This document shows positions 55,358 to 64,000 of a stretch of DNA of 64,000 nucleotides, piece by piece. Where the stretch lies: positions 1 through 64,000 of the forward strand of contig MKVX01000002.1 in NCBI GenBank assembly GCA_001899255.1, in the 5' to 3' direction. The notes beneath the pieces were generated by a model, which was not told the DNA's origin, searched no databases, and saw only the letters and a program-made list of their open reading frames with translations. The position numbers and the translations under genes were made by a program. Numbering within the stretch: position 1 is the stretch's first letter; every line of letters starts with the position of its first letter. The stretch comes from Rhizobiales bacterium 62-47. Its GTDB lineage: Bacteria > Pseudomonadota > Alphaproteobacteria > Rhizobiales > Xanthobacteraceae.

Positions 55358-55519
55358 GGTGCGCCCCTTCAAAATAACTTTTGAAAGTTACGCCGCCTGC
55401 CGTGCAATTGCCATGGCGGACACGCGCGCCGGTCCGCAAAAAATCCAGATGCAGCATTGCGTCAAACGCAACGGTCTGGCGCTGACCGGCACCATGATCC
55501 GACCAACTCCACCGGCAAC

Positions 55520-55732
55520 TCACTCTGGCCGTTCGCGGCTTGCCTGATCGTTCGGGCCAGTACCGGCATCGGTTGCCGGGGCGTGCCCATCATCGCCACT
55601 CGCACTGCGACCGCGCGCCTGCGCTTTGCGTCGTTTGAGATTTTCGCGCAGCGCCCGCCCAAGCCGGTCTTGTCGCGCATGTGTCGCGACATTTTTCGTC
55701 GCGGGCTTCGGCGTGTCGTTGTGATCATCCAT
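55520..55732 (-). CDS. Short basic protein with LRENLKRRKAQARGR motif
   Basis: A 70-residue, hydrophilic protein starting at MDDHNDTPKP. Its conserved-looking core is RALRENLKRRKAQARGR, followed by an acidic disordered tail. I recall similar short proteins in Bradyrhizobiaceae, though I cannot name a family. It has neither a signal peptide nor a membrane helix, and might bind nucleic acid. A longer frame from 55777 is possible. Confidence 0.65.
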   Translation of the reverse strand: MDDHNDTPKPATKNVATHARQDRLGRALRENLKRRKAQARGRSASGDDGHAPATDAGTGPNDQASRERPE

Positions 55733-55851
55733 GGCAGTTCGAATTTCCGGCGGTCGTGAGCGGTCGCCGCGGTGCACTGTGCAGCTATCCGGTTATAATG
55801 TGACGAACGCCACAGCGAAACGTCTGATGCAAGCCGCCTCGGGAGTCGCCC

Positions 55852-56304
55852 ATGAACGATGCCATCCACACCTCATCGCTGGCGCCACAGGTGCAGCAAA
55901 CCATTGCGGCGTGGCATCGCTTCGTGGCCAGTGGCGACGCCAGTTTGCTGCCGCCGTTGCTCGCGGAGACGATTGTCTTCCGTTCGCCGGCGGTGCAATC
56001 GCCGATTCCGGGCCGCGCCGCCACGTTACTGGTGCTCTCCACCGTGGTGCAGATCTTCGAGAACTTCCGGTACCATCGCCAGTTCGTCTCCGGATCTCAT
56101 GATGTGGTGCTGGAATTCGCCGCCAATGTCGGCAAATGGGAACTGAAGGGCGTCGACCTGATCAAATTCAATCCGGCCGGGGAAATGGTGGAATTCGAGG
56201 TCATGATTCGGCCGCTCAAGGCGCTGCAAGCCCTGGCTGAGGAAATGGGCAACCGGATCGGGCCGCAATTGATGCAGATGAAGCAGGTCGCGGCGGGAGG
56301 CTGA
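55852..56304 (+). CDS. NTF2/SnoaL-like small protein
   Basis: A 150-residue cone-shaped-fold protein of the nuclear transport factor 2 superfamily, with TIAAWHRFVASGDASLL and a strand-rich LEFAANVGKWELKGVDLIKF middle. Such proteins bind or isomerise small hydrophobic molecules. No catalytic residues can be assigned with confidence. It stands alone before tRNA-Thr. Confidence 0.8.
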   Translation: MNDAIHTSSLAPQVQQTIAAWHRFVASGDASLLPPLLAETIVFRSPAVQSPIPGRAATLLVLSTVVQIFENFRYHRQFVSGSHDVVLEFAANVGKWELKGVDLIKFNPAGEMVEFEVMIRPLKALQALAEEMGNRIGPQLMQMKQVAAGG

Positions 56305-56425
56305 CCTGCCGGTTCCGACCGACCGCAAGGTTTGCCGCGCGCGCCGCTTGCGCGACGGAGTGCCTTGTGGCAAGGATCGGCCGCCTTGTGGAGCCGTTCG
56401 CGGCCGATTCCGCATCCGAGGCTAT

Positions 56426-56500
56426 GCTGCCGTAGCTCAGTGGTAGAGCACTTCATTGGTAATGAAGAGGTCGACAGTTCAATCCTGTCTGGCAGCACCA
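56426..56500 (+). tRNA. tRNA-Thr (anticodon GGT)
   Basis: A 75-nt tRNA with encoded CCA. It begins GCTGCCGTAGCTCAG and ends TGGCAGCACCA. The anticodon loop is TTGGTAA flanked by CTTCA/TGAAG, giving GGT. The acceptor stem GCTGCCG/TGGCAGC pairs fully with one G-T. It lies upstream of fdhD. Confidence 0.95.
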
Positions 56501-56714
56501 TTCTTTTCCGGTAATGGCCCGGGCATATTTGCCAAGCCCCTGACCGAACGCTATTTTTACCCACCGTCGTTGCGATGGAACAGCCGCGCGCCGTGACGCA
56601 TTGGCGGCTGGGCAGTCGCCTGTGGCTGCGGTAGAATCCGTCGCGAAATGTCCCGGCACCTCAAACGTCGAATACAGGGTGCAAGCGACAGCCGTTGCCG
56701 GGCTGCGGGAGCGA

Positions 56715-57539
56715 ATGGAGCGAAGGGTGCAAGATCCGGTTCATATGGTTCATCGGCAGATCTGGCGCGAAACAGGCCTCAGCGAGGGCGATCGGCCAAT
56801 TCCCGAGGAGACCGCGGTATCGCTCACCTATAATGGCAGCAGCTATGCCGTGATGATGGCGACGCCACAGAACCTCGAGGATTTTGCGGTCGGTTTCAGC
56901 CTGAGCGAAGGCGTCGTCAGCAAATCCAGCGAGATCGACTCGCTCGAGGTCATTCCGCTCGACGATGGCGTCGAGTTGCGAATGTGGTTGAATCACACCG
57001 AGGCGGACCGATTGCAGGAGCGCCGGCGGCATATCGCCGGCCCTACCGGCTGCGGCCTATGCGGCATCGATTCCATCGCCGAAGCGATGCGGCCCGCCGC
57101 CATCGTCACGTCGCGCGAGAGCTTTCATCCCCAGCAGATCATGGAAGCGATGCGCAGCCTGGCGCCGCTGCAAACCCTCAATATCGCAACCCGTGCTGTC
57201 CATGCCGCCGCATTCTGGACCCCGTCCGACGGGATTGTGGCGTTGCGCGAGGATGTTGGACGCCACAATGCGCTCGACAAGCTTGCCGGGGCCCTGGCCC
57301 GCGCCGGCACCGCCACCGGTCGGGGCATCATCCTGCTGACCAGCCGGGTGTCGGTTGAAATGGTGCAAAAGGCCACCATCATCGGTGCGCCGATGATCGT
57401 CTCGGTGTCGGCGCCGACCGCCCTCGCCGTCCGCATGGCCAAAACGGCCGGCATTGCCCTCGTGGCCATCGCCCGCGCCGACGGCTTCGAGATCTTTGCC
57501 CACAACGACAGAGTTTTGCCGGAAACCGCGCCGGCCTGA
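56715..57539 (+). CDS. fdhD: Formate dehydrogenase accessory sulfurtransferase FdhD
   Basis: About 274 residues. FdhD passes sulfur from a cysteine desulfurase to the Mo/W-bis-MGD cofactor of formate dehydrogenase. The CxxC motif is in GPTGCGLCGID, and other conserved parts are IPEETAVSLTYNG, LEDFAVGFSLSEG and REDVGRHNALDKL. The start is uncertain: this ATG, a GTG at 56727 with GGAG 6 nt before it, or a TTG at 56601. It lies 27 kb from fdoGHI and 24 kb from the cysteine desulfurase, which it must serve. Confidence 0.93.
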   Translation: MERRVQDPVHMVHRQIWRETGLSEGDRPIPEETAVSLTYNGSSYAVMMATPQNLEDFAVGFSLSEGVVSKSSEIDSLEVIPLDDGVELRMWLNHTEADRLQERRRHIAGPTGCGLCGIDSIAEAMRPAAIVTSRESFHPQQIMEAMRSLAPLQTLNIATRAVHAAAFWTPSDGIVALREDVGRHNALDKLAGALARAGTATGRGIILLTSRVSVEMVQKATIIGAPMIVSVSAPTALAVRMAKTAGIALVAIARADGFEIFAHNDRVLPETAPA

Positions 57540-57857
57540 TTCGCGCATCGAACCTGCCGGGTCAAATCCCGCCACGCCTCCCTCAAGACCGGCAGACAAT
57601 CCTTGTCTTCGCGCTGGTATAAAGGTGCCTCGCGTGGAGAAAATCATGACCGAAATGCGGCGCTCCGGGTGCGTAAATATGGCGCCGCCCGGATCCCGTT
57701 AGGATTCCATTAAGTAACAAAAATGTGTGAATCCGCATGAGGTTATGAATGGGGCACCTGTGACCTATTGGTGACAGCATTTTAGACAAAACCTGTCTAA
57801 GAGATCGCGCGACGGCGGCGATTACCCCCGCTCGCCAGCTTACTCTTGGAGAGAACA
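57540..57857. other. Leader and promoter region of the outer-membrane protein gene
   Basis: A 318-bp gap without a gene. The last 130 bp are AT-richer and contain the inverted repeat TTAGACA-AAACC-TGTCTAA at 57782-57800 and GTGACCTATTGGTGACAG before it. The ribosome site GGAGAG lies just before the ATG. This is probably a strong promoter, as the gene encodes an abundant surface protein. Confidence 0.6.
57782..57800. promoter_or_regulatory. 7-bp inverted repeat upstream of the omp gene
   Basis: TTAGACA and TGTCTAA form perfect arms around AAACC. It lies about 60 bp before the start, so it could be an operator near the transcription start or a leader hairpin that stabilises the mRNA. Which of these cannot be decided from sequence. 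Confidence 0.5.
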
Positions 57858-58514
57858 ATGAAGAAGATTTTGATGGGTACCGTGGCGCTGGTCGCCCTCG
57901 GTCTGGCGGTTCCTGCCAATGCGGCCGACCTCGGCGCTCGCCAGTACACCAAGGCTCCGGTTGCCATTCCGGCGCCGATCTACAACTGGACCGGTTTCTA
58001 CATCGGCGGTCACATCGGCGGCTCGTTCCGTGGCGATGACAACAACCTGCTCGGCGGCAGCAGCGACGGCACCTTCCTCGGCGGTGTGCAGGCTGGTTAC
58101 GACTACCAGTTCGCTCCGAACTGGGTGATGGGCCTCGAAGCCAACTACAGCTTCAAGGACACCAACAGCAACTTCGCCAACCGTGGCCTCGGCTCGGTCA
58201 CCGGCCGCCTCGGCTACACCTGGGGTCCGGCCCTGCTCTACGTGAAGGGCGGTTACGGCTGGGCTGACTCGCGCTTCAGCAACGGCTTCGGCGGCAACGG
58301 CGGCCGCGATGGCTACACCGTTGGTGGCGGCCTCGAGTACCTGTTCACGCAGAACTGGTCGGGCAAGATCGAGTACCAGTACTATGACTTCGGCACTGTG
58401 AACTTCATTACCCCGGCGGCTGTCGCTGGCAGCTTCCGCAACGACGAGCACACCATCAAGGTCGGCCTGAACTACCGTTTCGGTTGGGGCGCCCCGGTTG
58501 TTGCCAAGTACTGA
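57858..58514 (+). CDS. Omp25/31-like outer-membrane beta-barrel protein
   Basis: A 218-residue protein with a clear signal peptide (MKKILMGTVALVALGLAVPA, cleaved after ANA). It is Gly-, Tyr- and Phe-rich with alternating strands: WTGFYIGGHIGGSF, GGVQAGYDYQF, VTGRLGYTWGPALLYVKGGYG and GKIEYQYYDFG. This is an eight-stranded barrel of the OmpA-like/Omp25 group common in Rhizobiales. A rho-independent terminator follows, so it is monocistronic. Confidence 0.92.
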   Translation: MKKILMGTVALVALGLAVPANAADLGARQYTKAPVAIPAPIYNWTGFYIGGHIGGSFRGDDNNLLGGSSDGTFLGGVQAGYDYQFAPNWVMGLEANYSFKDTNSNFANRGLGSVTGRLGYTWGPALLYVKGGYGWADSRFSNGFGGNGGRDGYTVGGGLEYLFTQNWSGKIEYQYYDFGTVNFITPAAVAGSFRNDEHTIKVGLNYRFGWGAPVVAKY

Positions 58515-58564
58515 GTTCTGATTCGACGAACTGACCCCGGCTCCATCAACGAGCCAGGATCACG

Positions 58565-58592
58565 AAGAGGCCGGCCCTGCGCCGGCCTCTTT
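58565..58592 (+). terminator. Rho-independent terminator of the omp gene
   Basis: AGAGGCCGGC and GCCGGCCTCT make a perfect 10-bp stem, extended by one A-T pair, around CCTGC, then TTTCATTTTG. It starts about 50 bp after the omp stop and ends well before the chemoreceptor gene. Confidence 0.93.
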
Positions 58593-58710
58593 CATTTTGC
58601 GGTAACGAAATCCCGCCATCGGTAGGATTTTCCCGATTTTGTTAACCTGACGCCCCGATACTGCCGCTTGCGACCAATCCTGAGGAAATCAGAAACGCAC
58701 GGGGGAATTC

Positions 58711-60864
58711 ATGACGCGGCTGCCGTCGACGGCTGTAGTGCAACGATTGCGTTTCCTGCTGCCGCATTGGTCGTCCTGGGGGATCAAGGAAAACCTCTTC
58801 AGCGCCTTTGCCCTGATTGCCGGCATCGCGGTCATGATCAGCATCGGCGCCGGCATCGTCCTCGGCCAGCTTGGCGGCGATATGCAGGATCTCAGCGGCC
58901 GCGACATTCCCAAGCTGTCGGCAAGCCTTCAGCTCGCATCGCAGAGCGCGGACCTCGCCAGCCAGGGACCGGTCGTCTTGGCATCGCGCGATGCGGAGAC
59001 ACTGCAGCGTGAAGTCAACAAGATGCGCGAATTGCAGCGCGCCGCATCCGCCAAGCTCGGCGAGATCATCGAGCTCGGAGCCGATCCGGCAGTGACCGCG
59101 GCACTTGGCGAAAACGTCAAGAATATTGCCGACGCGATCGACAGCCTGGCTGCGGCAGCCAAGGAACGGCTCGACCTGGCCATCGGGCACAAGGACATCT
59201 ATCGCAAACTGCGCGACGCCCAGACCGCGTTCACCGCTGCGGCCAATCCGGCGATGATGAACGCCCAGGCCACCATCAACGCCATCCTTGCATCCGCCAA
59301 CCTCTCGCAGGACGACGCCACCGAAGCGGCCCGCACCGTCGAAACGCTGAGCAACGCGACATCGAGCGTCAATCTGATCGCCTCGGACATGGCCGCGGCG
59401 CTATCGGCATCAAATAGCGCGACGCTCGATCAATTGGCGCAATCATTTCAGGCCGCGCAGAAGCAGGCGAAGATTTTCCTCGACGTGCTGCCATCAAACA
59501 GCGGCGATAACGCGCTGAAGGCTGCCGCGCAGAAACTGCTGCCGCTCGGCGAAGGCAAGGACGGCGTGTTCAAGGTGCGTCAGCGTGAGCTGGATGCGGA
59601 AGATTATGGACAACTGATCCTGGAAGAGTTCCGCAAGCTGAACGTCGGCCTCGGCACCAGCGTCAAACAGCTCGTCGACCGCGTGCAATCGGACACCGAT
59701 GCCTCGACGTTCCAGGCCCGCAGGTCGATCGCGCTCACCACCAAAGTGATGCACCTCCTCGGCGGCCTGACTCTGATCGGCTCGGCGCTGTTTGTCTGGC
59801 TCTATGTCGGCCGCAGCATCTTGCGGCGTCTCGGCACACTGCAACAGTCGATGCAGAAGCTGTCGGATGGCGACCTGGAAACCAGCATTCCGCGCAGTCG
59901 TCAGCACGACGAAATCAACACAATGGCTGACGCACTTGAAGTCTTTCGCGAAAAAATGATTCAGGCACGCACCCTGAGCGCGCATCAGGAACGCGACCGC
60001 GCCGCCAAGGCGGAACGTGCCGCCCGCATGGAATCCCGTATCGCCGAATTCGAGATGACGGTTCGTACCGCGTTGAGCGGTCTTCAAACGTCGGCAAACT
60101 CAATGCAGACGACCGCGCAAGGCATGTCGGCCACCGCCGACCGCTCGAACGAGCTGGTCAATGCCGTCGCCTCGGCCGCCGAGGAGACGTCTGTGAACGT
60201 GCAAACGGTATCGTCGGGAACCGAACAGCTGTCGTCATCCATTCTGGAAATCGGCCGTCAGGTCGTCAGCTCTGCTGAGATCGCTGGCAAGGCCGTCAAC
60301 GAAGCCAAGAAAACCGATGCGACGATGCAAAGCCTGGCCGACAACGCCAACCGCATCAGCATCGTCATCGACCTCATTCAGAGCATCGCTTCGCAGACCA
60401 ATCTCCTGGCCCTCAACGCCACCATCGAAGCGGCACGCGCCGGCGAAGCGGGCCGCGGGTTTGCCGTGGTCGCCGCCGAGGTCAAGAATCTCGCGAGCCA
60501 AACGGCGAAGGCCACCGAGGAAATCCGTTCGCAGATCGCCAACATGCAGCAGGTGACGACGACCGCCGTCGGCACCATTCAGAACATCGGCCTGACCATC
60601 GGCGAGATCAACGAAATCACCACCGCCATCGCTGCCGCCGTCGAACAGCAGGGTGCAGCGACCCGCGAAATCGCCCGCAACATCCAGCACGCGGCCGGTG
60701 GCACCAGCGAAGTTTCGAGCAACATCGTCGGCGTCAGTCAGGCATCCGCGGAGGCCGGATCGGCGGCAAGCAACGTCCTGACCGCATCCGACGACCTGCG
60801 CCGCGAAGCGGAAACCTTGCGCGGCGAGATCGACGCGTTTCTCGCCAACATCCGCGCGGCCTAG
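58711..60864 (+). CDS. Methyl-accepting chemotaxis protein
   Basis: A 717-residue transmembrane receptor. TM1 is at about 29-52 and TM2 at about 345-367 ([19 protein letters not shown]). A long helical periplasmic sensor domain lies between. HAMP follows (about 368-420, [12 protein letters not shown]), then the signalling domain with the hairpin tip [26 protein letters not shown]. There is no C-terminal pentapeptide for CheR/CheB. It is followed by a spacer with a GC hairpin. Ligand unknown. Confidence 0.92.
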   Translation: MTRLPSTAVVQRLRFLLPHWSSWGIKENLFSAFALIAGIAVMISIGAGIVLGQLGGDMQDLSGRDIPKLSASLQLASQSADLASQGPVVLASRDAETLQREVNKMRELQRAASAKLGEIIELGADPAVTAALGENVKNIADAIDSLAAAAKERLDLAIGHKDIYRKLRDAQTAFTAAANPAMMNAQATINAILASANLSQDDATEAARTVETLSNATSSVNLIASDMAAALSASNSATLDQLAQSFQAAQKQAKIFLDVLPSNSGDNALKAAAQKLLPLGEGKDGVFKVRQRELDAEDYGQLILEEFRKLNVGLGTSVKQLVDRVQSDTDASTFQARRSIALTTKVMHLLGGLTLIGSALFVWLYVGRSILRRLGTLQQSMQKLSDGDLETSIPRSRQHDEINTMADALEVFREKMIQARTLSAHQERDRAAKAERAARMESRIAEFEMTVRTALSGLQTSANSMQTTAQGMSATADRSNELVNAVASAAEETSVNVQTVSSGTEQLSSSILEIGRQVVSSAEIAGKAVNEAKKTDATMQSLADNANRISIVIDLIQSIASQTNLLALNATIEAARAGEAGRGFAVVAAEVKNLASQTAKATEEIRSQIANMQQVTTTAVGTIQNIGLTIGEINEITTAIAAAVEQQGAATREIARNIQHAAGGTSEVSSNIVGVSQASAEAGSAASNVLTASDDLRREAETLRGEIDAFLANIRAA

Positions 60865-61110
60865 AGCCTCGCATCAGTTCGCCTCGCCCCCCGGACCGGG
60901 CCCCGGTCCGCCGCCCTTGCACGAATCCGCAGCCCTGCAAACCGGTTTTTCGGCTGGCGCAGCTGCCACGGTTTCGCTAAGCCGGATTGACGCTGAGGCC
61001 ACGCCGGTTCTGTCGAACCGCGGCGAGGCTCCAGTTCATTTGTATGACGCGCGTTTGCGATGCGAACGGTGAGCCAGTTCGCGGCAAACGCCTTATCGCG
61101 GCGAAGAGAC

Positions 61111-62175
61111 ATGCAATCGAAACCTCACGTCATGCAGAGCCTGGCCGAGTCGCTGCGTTATCCCTGGGAGACGCCTCCTGCTCCCGATCAGGTCATCGAA
61201 CTGGCGCCGGGCGTGTTGTGGGTTCGGCTGAAGCTGCCGTTCCAGCTCAATCACGTGAACATCTATCTGCTCGCCGATGGCGACGGCTGGACCATGATCG
61301 ATTCCGGCTTCGGCAACGAGGAATCTATTGCCGCCTGGACCACGCTGTTCGAAGGGCCGCTCGCGCACGTCAAGATCACGCGCCTGATCGTTACCCACTC
61401 GCATCCCGATCACGTCGGTCTGGCCGGCTGGATCACTGAACGGTTCGGCTGCACCTTGTATATGTCGCAGGTCGAATACCTGCAGTCGGTGTATCACCAG
61501 AATCGCGGCACCGAAGATCGCAAGATGGCGCAACGCCTGTTCTTCCGTCGTCATGGCATGGACGAAAGCCTGACCGACATGCTGCTCGGGCGCGGGCAGG
61601 ACTATCTCAAGCGCGTCTCTGTTTTGCCGCCGTCCTACCGGCGCATTTCGCACGGCGACGAAATCTCCATCGGCACGCGGCGTTTCAAGGTCATCACCGG
61701 AGGCGGCCATGCCCTCGATCAGGTGATGCTGTATTGCGCCACCGACAAGCTGTTCATCTCGGCGGATCAGGTGTTGAGTAAAATCTCGCCGAATGTGAGC
61801 GTCTGGGCGGTCGAGCCGGATCAGAACTCACTGGGCGAGTATCTCGCTTCGCTGGCAAGCCTCACGACGACGCTGCCTTACGACGTGCTGGTGCTGCCGG
61901 GTCACGGTGTCCCGTTCTACGGATTGAAAACGCGCATCAAGCAACTCGCGGATCATCACGAGGAGCGCTGTGGATTGATCGCCGCTGCGTGCCAGCACGC
62001 TTCCAAGACGTCAGCGGAACTGGTGCCCGTGGTGTTCCACAAGCGCCCGCTCGATCCGCACCAGATGGGATTCGCCGCCGGCGAACTGATCGCACACGTC
62101 AACTACATGCTGGTCGAGGGCCGGCTGACCGTCGACCCTCAAACCGATGGCATTCTGAGGTTTCGGGCGACCTGA
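61111..62175 (+). CDS. MBL-fold metallo-hydrolase
   Basis: 354 residues from the ATG of MQSKPHVMQSL. The metal-binding motif THSHPDHVG is near residue 106, with the further ligands in GGGHALDQ and LPGHGVP. The 130-residue region between those sites is longer than in glyoxalase II. The family includes thioesterases, lactonases and quinone-linked hydrolases; substrate cannot be told. It lies between a chemoreceptor and hemA without tight linkage. Confidence 0.87.
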   Translation: MQSKPHVMQSLAESLRYPWETPPAPDQVIELAPGVLWVRLKLPFQLNHVNIYLLADGDGWTMIDSGFGNEESIAAWTTLFEGPLAHVKITRLIVTHSHPDHVGLAGWITERFGCTLYMSQVEYLQSVYHQNRGTEDRKMAQRLFFRRHGMDESLTDMLLGRGQDYLKRVSVLPPSYRRISHGDEISIGTRRFKVITGGGHALDQVMLYCATDKLFISADQVLSKISPNVSVWAVEPDQNSLGEYLASLASLTTTLPYDVLVLPGHGVPFYGLKTRIKQLADHHEERCGLIAAACQHASKTSAELVPVVFHKRPLDPHQMGFAAGELIAHVNYMLVEGRLTVDPQTDGILRFRAT

Positions 62176-62361
62176 GAGGCGTATTGCGACCGGGTCGCAT
62201 CTTCGTTTGTGCACAAAAGATCGCCCCACGAGATGTTGCCCGCGCGTCTCACCGTTCATTGATGCCGTGCAGCTTTATGGGGTCTCGACAGCGCCGCTGG
62301 AAAGGCTCTAAAAAGGCCAAGGGCTGCAGGATGCGCCAATCCGGATGTTTCAGGTTCTGCC

Positions 62362-63591
62362 ATGAATTACAATGGGTTCTTTAAGGCTGCGCTTAATCAG
62401 CTGCACGATGAGCGACGTTATCGCGTGTTCGCCGATCTGGAGCGTATCGCCGGCCGCTTCCCGCACGCCACGTGGCATTCGCCAAATGGCCCGCGAAATA
62501 TCGTGATGTGGTGCTCGAACGACTACCTCGGCATGGGTCAGCATCCGAAGGTCGTCGGCGCCATGGTCGAGACCGCGACGCGCGTCGGCACCGGCGCTGG
62601 CGGCACGCGCAACATCGCCGGCAATCATCATCCGCTGGTGCAACTCGAGCAGGAACTGGCCGACCTGCACGGCAAGCAAGCCGCTCTGCTATTCACCTCC
62701 GGCTACGTCTCCAATCAGACCGGCATCGCCACCATCGGCAAACTGATTCCAAATTGCCTGATCCTGTCGGATGCACTGAACCACAACTCGATGATCGAAG
62801 GCATCCGGCAGTCGGGCTGCGAACGCCGCGTCTTCCGTCACAATGATCTCGCGCACCTCGAAGAATTGCTGATCGACGCTGGCCCGGATCGGCCGAAGCT
62901 GATCGCCTGCGAGAGCCTTTATTCGATGGACGGCGACATCGCGCCACTGGCGAAGATTTGCGATCTGGCCGAGCGCTACGGCGCCATGACCTACGTCGAC
63001 GAAGTGCATGCGGTCGGCATGTACGGTCCGCGCGGCGGCGGCATTGCCGAACGCGATGGCGTCATGCATCGCATCGACGTGCTGGAAGGAACGCTCGCAA
63101 AGGCGTTCGGCTGCCTCGGCGGCTACATCGCGGGCAATGCCGAGATCATCGACGCGGTGCGTTCCTATGCGCCGGGATTCATTTTCACGACCTCGCTGCC
63201 GCCGGCGATCTGCTCGGCCGCAACCGCAGCCATCAAGCATTTGAAGGCATCCAACTGGGAGCGCGAACGCCACCAGGAACGCGCCGCACGCACCAAGGCG
63301 ATCCTCAGCGCCGCGGGGTTGCCGGTGATGTCGACCAACACGCACATCGTGCCGCTGTTCGTTGGCGATCCCGAGCGTTGCAAGAAGGCCTGCGATCTTC
63401 TGCTGAACGATCATGGAATCTATATCCAGCCGATCAATTACCCGACCGTCGCCAAGGGGACCGAGCGGCTGCGCATCACGCCGTCGCCGTATCACGACGA
63501 CGTCCTGATCGATCAACTGGCCGACGCGCTGCTCCAGGTGTGGGAACGGCTCGGCCTGCCGCTGAACAGCAAATCGATCGCTGCCGAGTAG
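62362..63591 (+). CDS. hemA: 5-Aminolevulinate synthase
   Basis: A 409-residue PLP enzyme that condenses glycine and succinyl-CoA for haem and tetrapyrrole synthesis (C4 pathway of Alphaproteobacteria). The conserved glycine-rich loop is [14 protein letters not shown], and the PLP lysine is in [14 protein letters not shown] near residue 248. Also present are [17 protein letters not shown] and [10 protein letters not shown]. The start is normal. It converges on the FixJ-like gene. Confidence 0.97.
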   Translation: MNYNGFFKAALNQLHDERRYRVFADLERIAGRFPHATWHSPNGPRNIVMWCSNDYLGMGQHPKVVGAMVETATRVGTGAGGTRNIAGNHHPLVQLEQELADLHGKQAALLFTSGYVSNQTGIATIGKLIPNCLILSDALNHNSMIEGIRQSGCERRVFRHNDLAHLEELLIDAGPDRPKLIACESLYSMDGDIAPLAKICDLAERYGAMTYVDEVHAVGMYGPRGGGIAERDGVMHRIDVLEGTLAKAFGCLGGYIAGNAEIIDAVRSYAPGFIFTTSLPPAICSAATAAIKHLKASNWERERHQERAARTKAILSAAGLPVMSTNTHIVPLFVGDPERCKKACDLLLNDHGIYIQPINYPTVAKGTERLRITPSPYHDDVLIDQLADALLQVWERLGLPLNSKSIAAE

Positions 63592-63627
63592 CTGCCCGAC
63601 GGAATGATCTGCGGGCGCGCGCGACGC

Positions 63628-64000
63628 TCAGTGCGCGACGCTGAGCGCGATCGGCGGTCGCGATGGACGTTCCGACAGGACGATGCGCATCAGATCGGCG
63701 GCGTTCTTTGCGCCGAGCTTGTCCATGATCCGCGCCCGATGCACTTCGACGGTGCGCGGACTGATCCCCAGCCGCCGGCCGGCCTCCTTGTTCGATGCGC
63801 CGCGCGCCACTTCGGCCAACACGTCGCGCTCCCGTCCCGTCAGCAGATGACGCCCCGGAAAATTGGCCAAACCTTCGATCTGTCCGGCCGTCGTCTTCCG
63901 GTAGGCGGCAACGGCCTCGCGCACCCGATCGGTCATTGCACTTGCGGCGAAAGGCTTTTCGAGGAAATCGACCGCGCCGAACTTCATCGCCTCGACGGCG
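63628..64000 (-). CDS. fixJ: FixJ/NarL-type response regulator, 5' truncated by window end
   Basis: Only the last part is present: the end of a receiver domain (KFGAVDFLEKPF, with the conserved Lys-Pro pair) and the LuxR-type DNA-binding domain (LLTGRERDVLAEVARGASNKEAGRRLGISPRTVEVHRARIMDKL, at positions about 63660-63850). The frame continues past the window edge. FixJ-type regulators act with the oxygen sensor FixL, and those in Bradyrhizobiaceae often lie near hemA. Gene name given by similarity; paralogues are possible. Confidence 0.75.
   Translation of the reverse strand, partial: AVEAMKFGAVDFLEKPFAASAMTDRVREAVAAYRKTTAGQIEGLANFPGRHLLTGRERDVLAEVARGASNKEAGRRLGISPRTVEVHRARIMDKLGAKNAADLMRIVLSERPSRPPIALSVAH

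Noticed and set aside
60893..60909. GGACCGGG-C-CCCGGTCC palindrome after the chemoreceptor gene
   Set aside because: It has almost no loop and no T run, so it is not a convincing terminator, and there is no nearby gene start for it to control.
1..64000. CRISPR arrays, insertion sequences or prophage
   Set aside because: No regularly spaced repeats, transposase, integrase or phage structural genes were seen; the repeats found are isolated extragenic palindromes.

Overview
The window is GC-rich alphaproteobacterial chromosome, almost certainly from the Bradyrhizobium/Rhodopseudomonas/Afipia group (Nitrobacteraceae). This rests on a C4-pathway 5-aminolevulinate synthase next to a FixJ-type regulator, a rhizobial murA/DUF2948/hisD/UPF0262 block, an Omp25/31-type porin-like protein, and REP-like palindromes of the kind scattered through Bradyrhizobium genomes. 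No phage, insertion sequence or CRISPR array was seen.

Region 1 (0.8-17.1 kb) is an aromatic-acid catabolic island that best fits CoA-dependent aerobic 2-aminobenzoate (anthranilate) degradation. It holds a benzoate-type CoA ligase and a fused flavin monooxygenase/old-yellow-enzyme protein like 2-aminobenzoyl-CoA monooxygenase/reductase. A second, unfused flavin monooxygenase resembles the first half of that fusion. The island also has an acyl-CoA dehydrogenase, a lambda-crystallin-type hydroxyacyl dehydrogenase, a beta-keto acid cleavage enzyme and an SDR. Uptake is by a branched-chain-amino-acid-type ABC transporter in which one permease and both ATPases are a single polypeptide. IclR and GntR regulators sit at two divergent promoters.

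Region 2 (17.2-32.9 kb) is a complete selenoprotein formate dehydrogenase and selenocysteine locus. On the minus strand, one apparent 11-kb operon runs fdoG (in-frame UGA for Sec200), fdoH, fdoI, fdhE, selA, a Sel1-repeat gene, selB, selC, then two unrecognised small genes. The tRNA-Sec gene lies inside the 3' end of the selB reading frame, and the selB stop overlaps the next start as ATGA. selD converges on this operon. Divergent to it are a TlpA-like thioredoxin, a transglutaminase-like protein and a cysteine desulfurase. fdhD, needed for the same enzyme, lies alone at 56.7 kb.

Region 3 (32.9-42.6 kb) has a CPA2 antiporter with UspA-like domains, a glutathione-dependent formaldehyde-activating enzyme homologue, an AraC regulator and a YhiI-RbbA-YhhJ-type ABC exporter operon. 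Region 4 (42.5-55.7 kb) is a housekeeping block (tRNA-Phe, yacG, maf, then LMW phosphatase, UPF0262, hisD, DUF2948, murA). It is interrupted between maf and the phosphatase by a TonB receptor/PepSY iron-uptake pair and a DUF1254 protein. Region 5 (55.8-64 kb) carries an NTF2-like protein, tRNA-Thr, fdhD, an outer-membrane beta-barrel protein, a chemoreceptor, an MBL-fold hydrolase, hemA and a truncated FixJ-like regulator.
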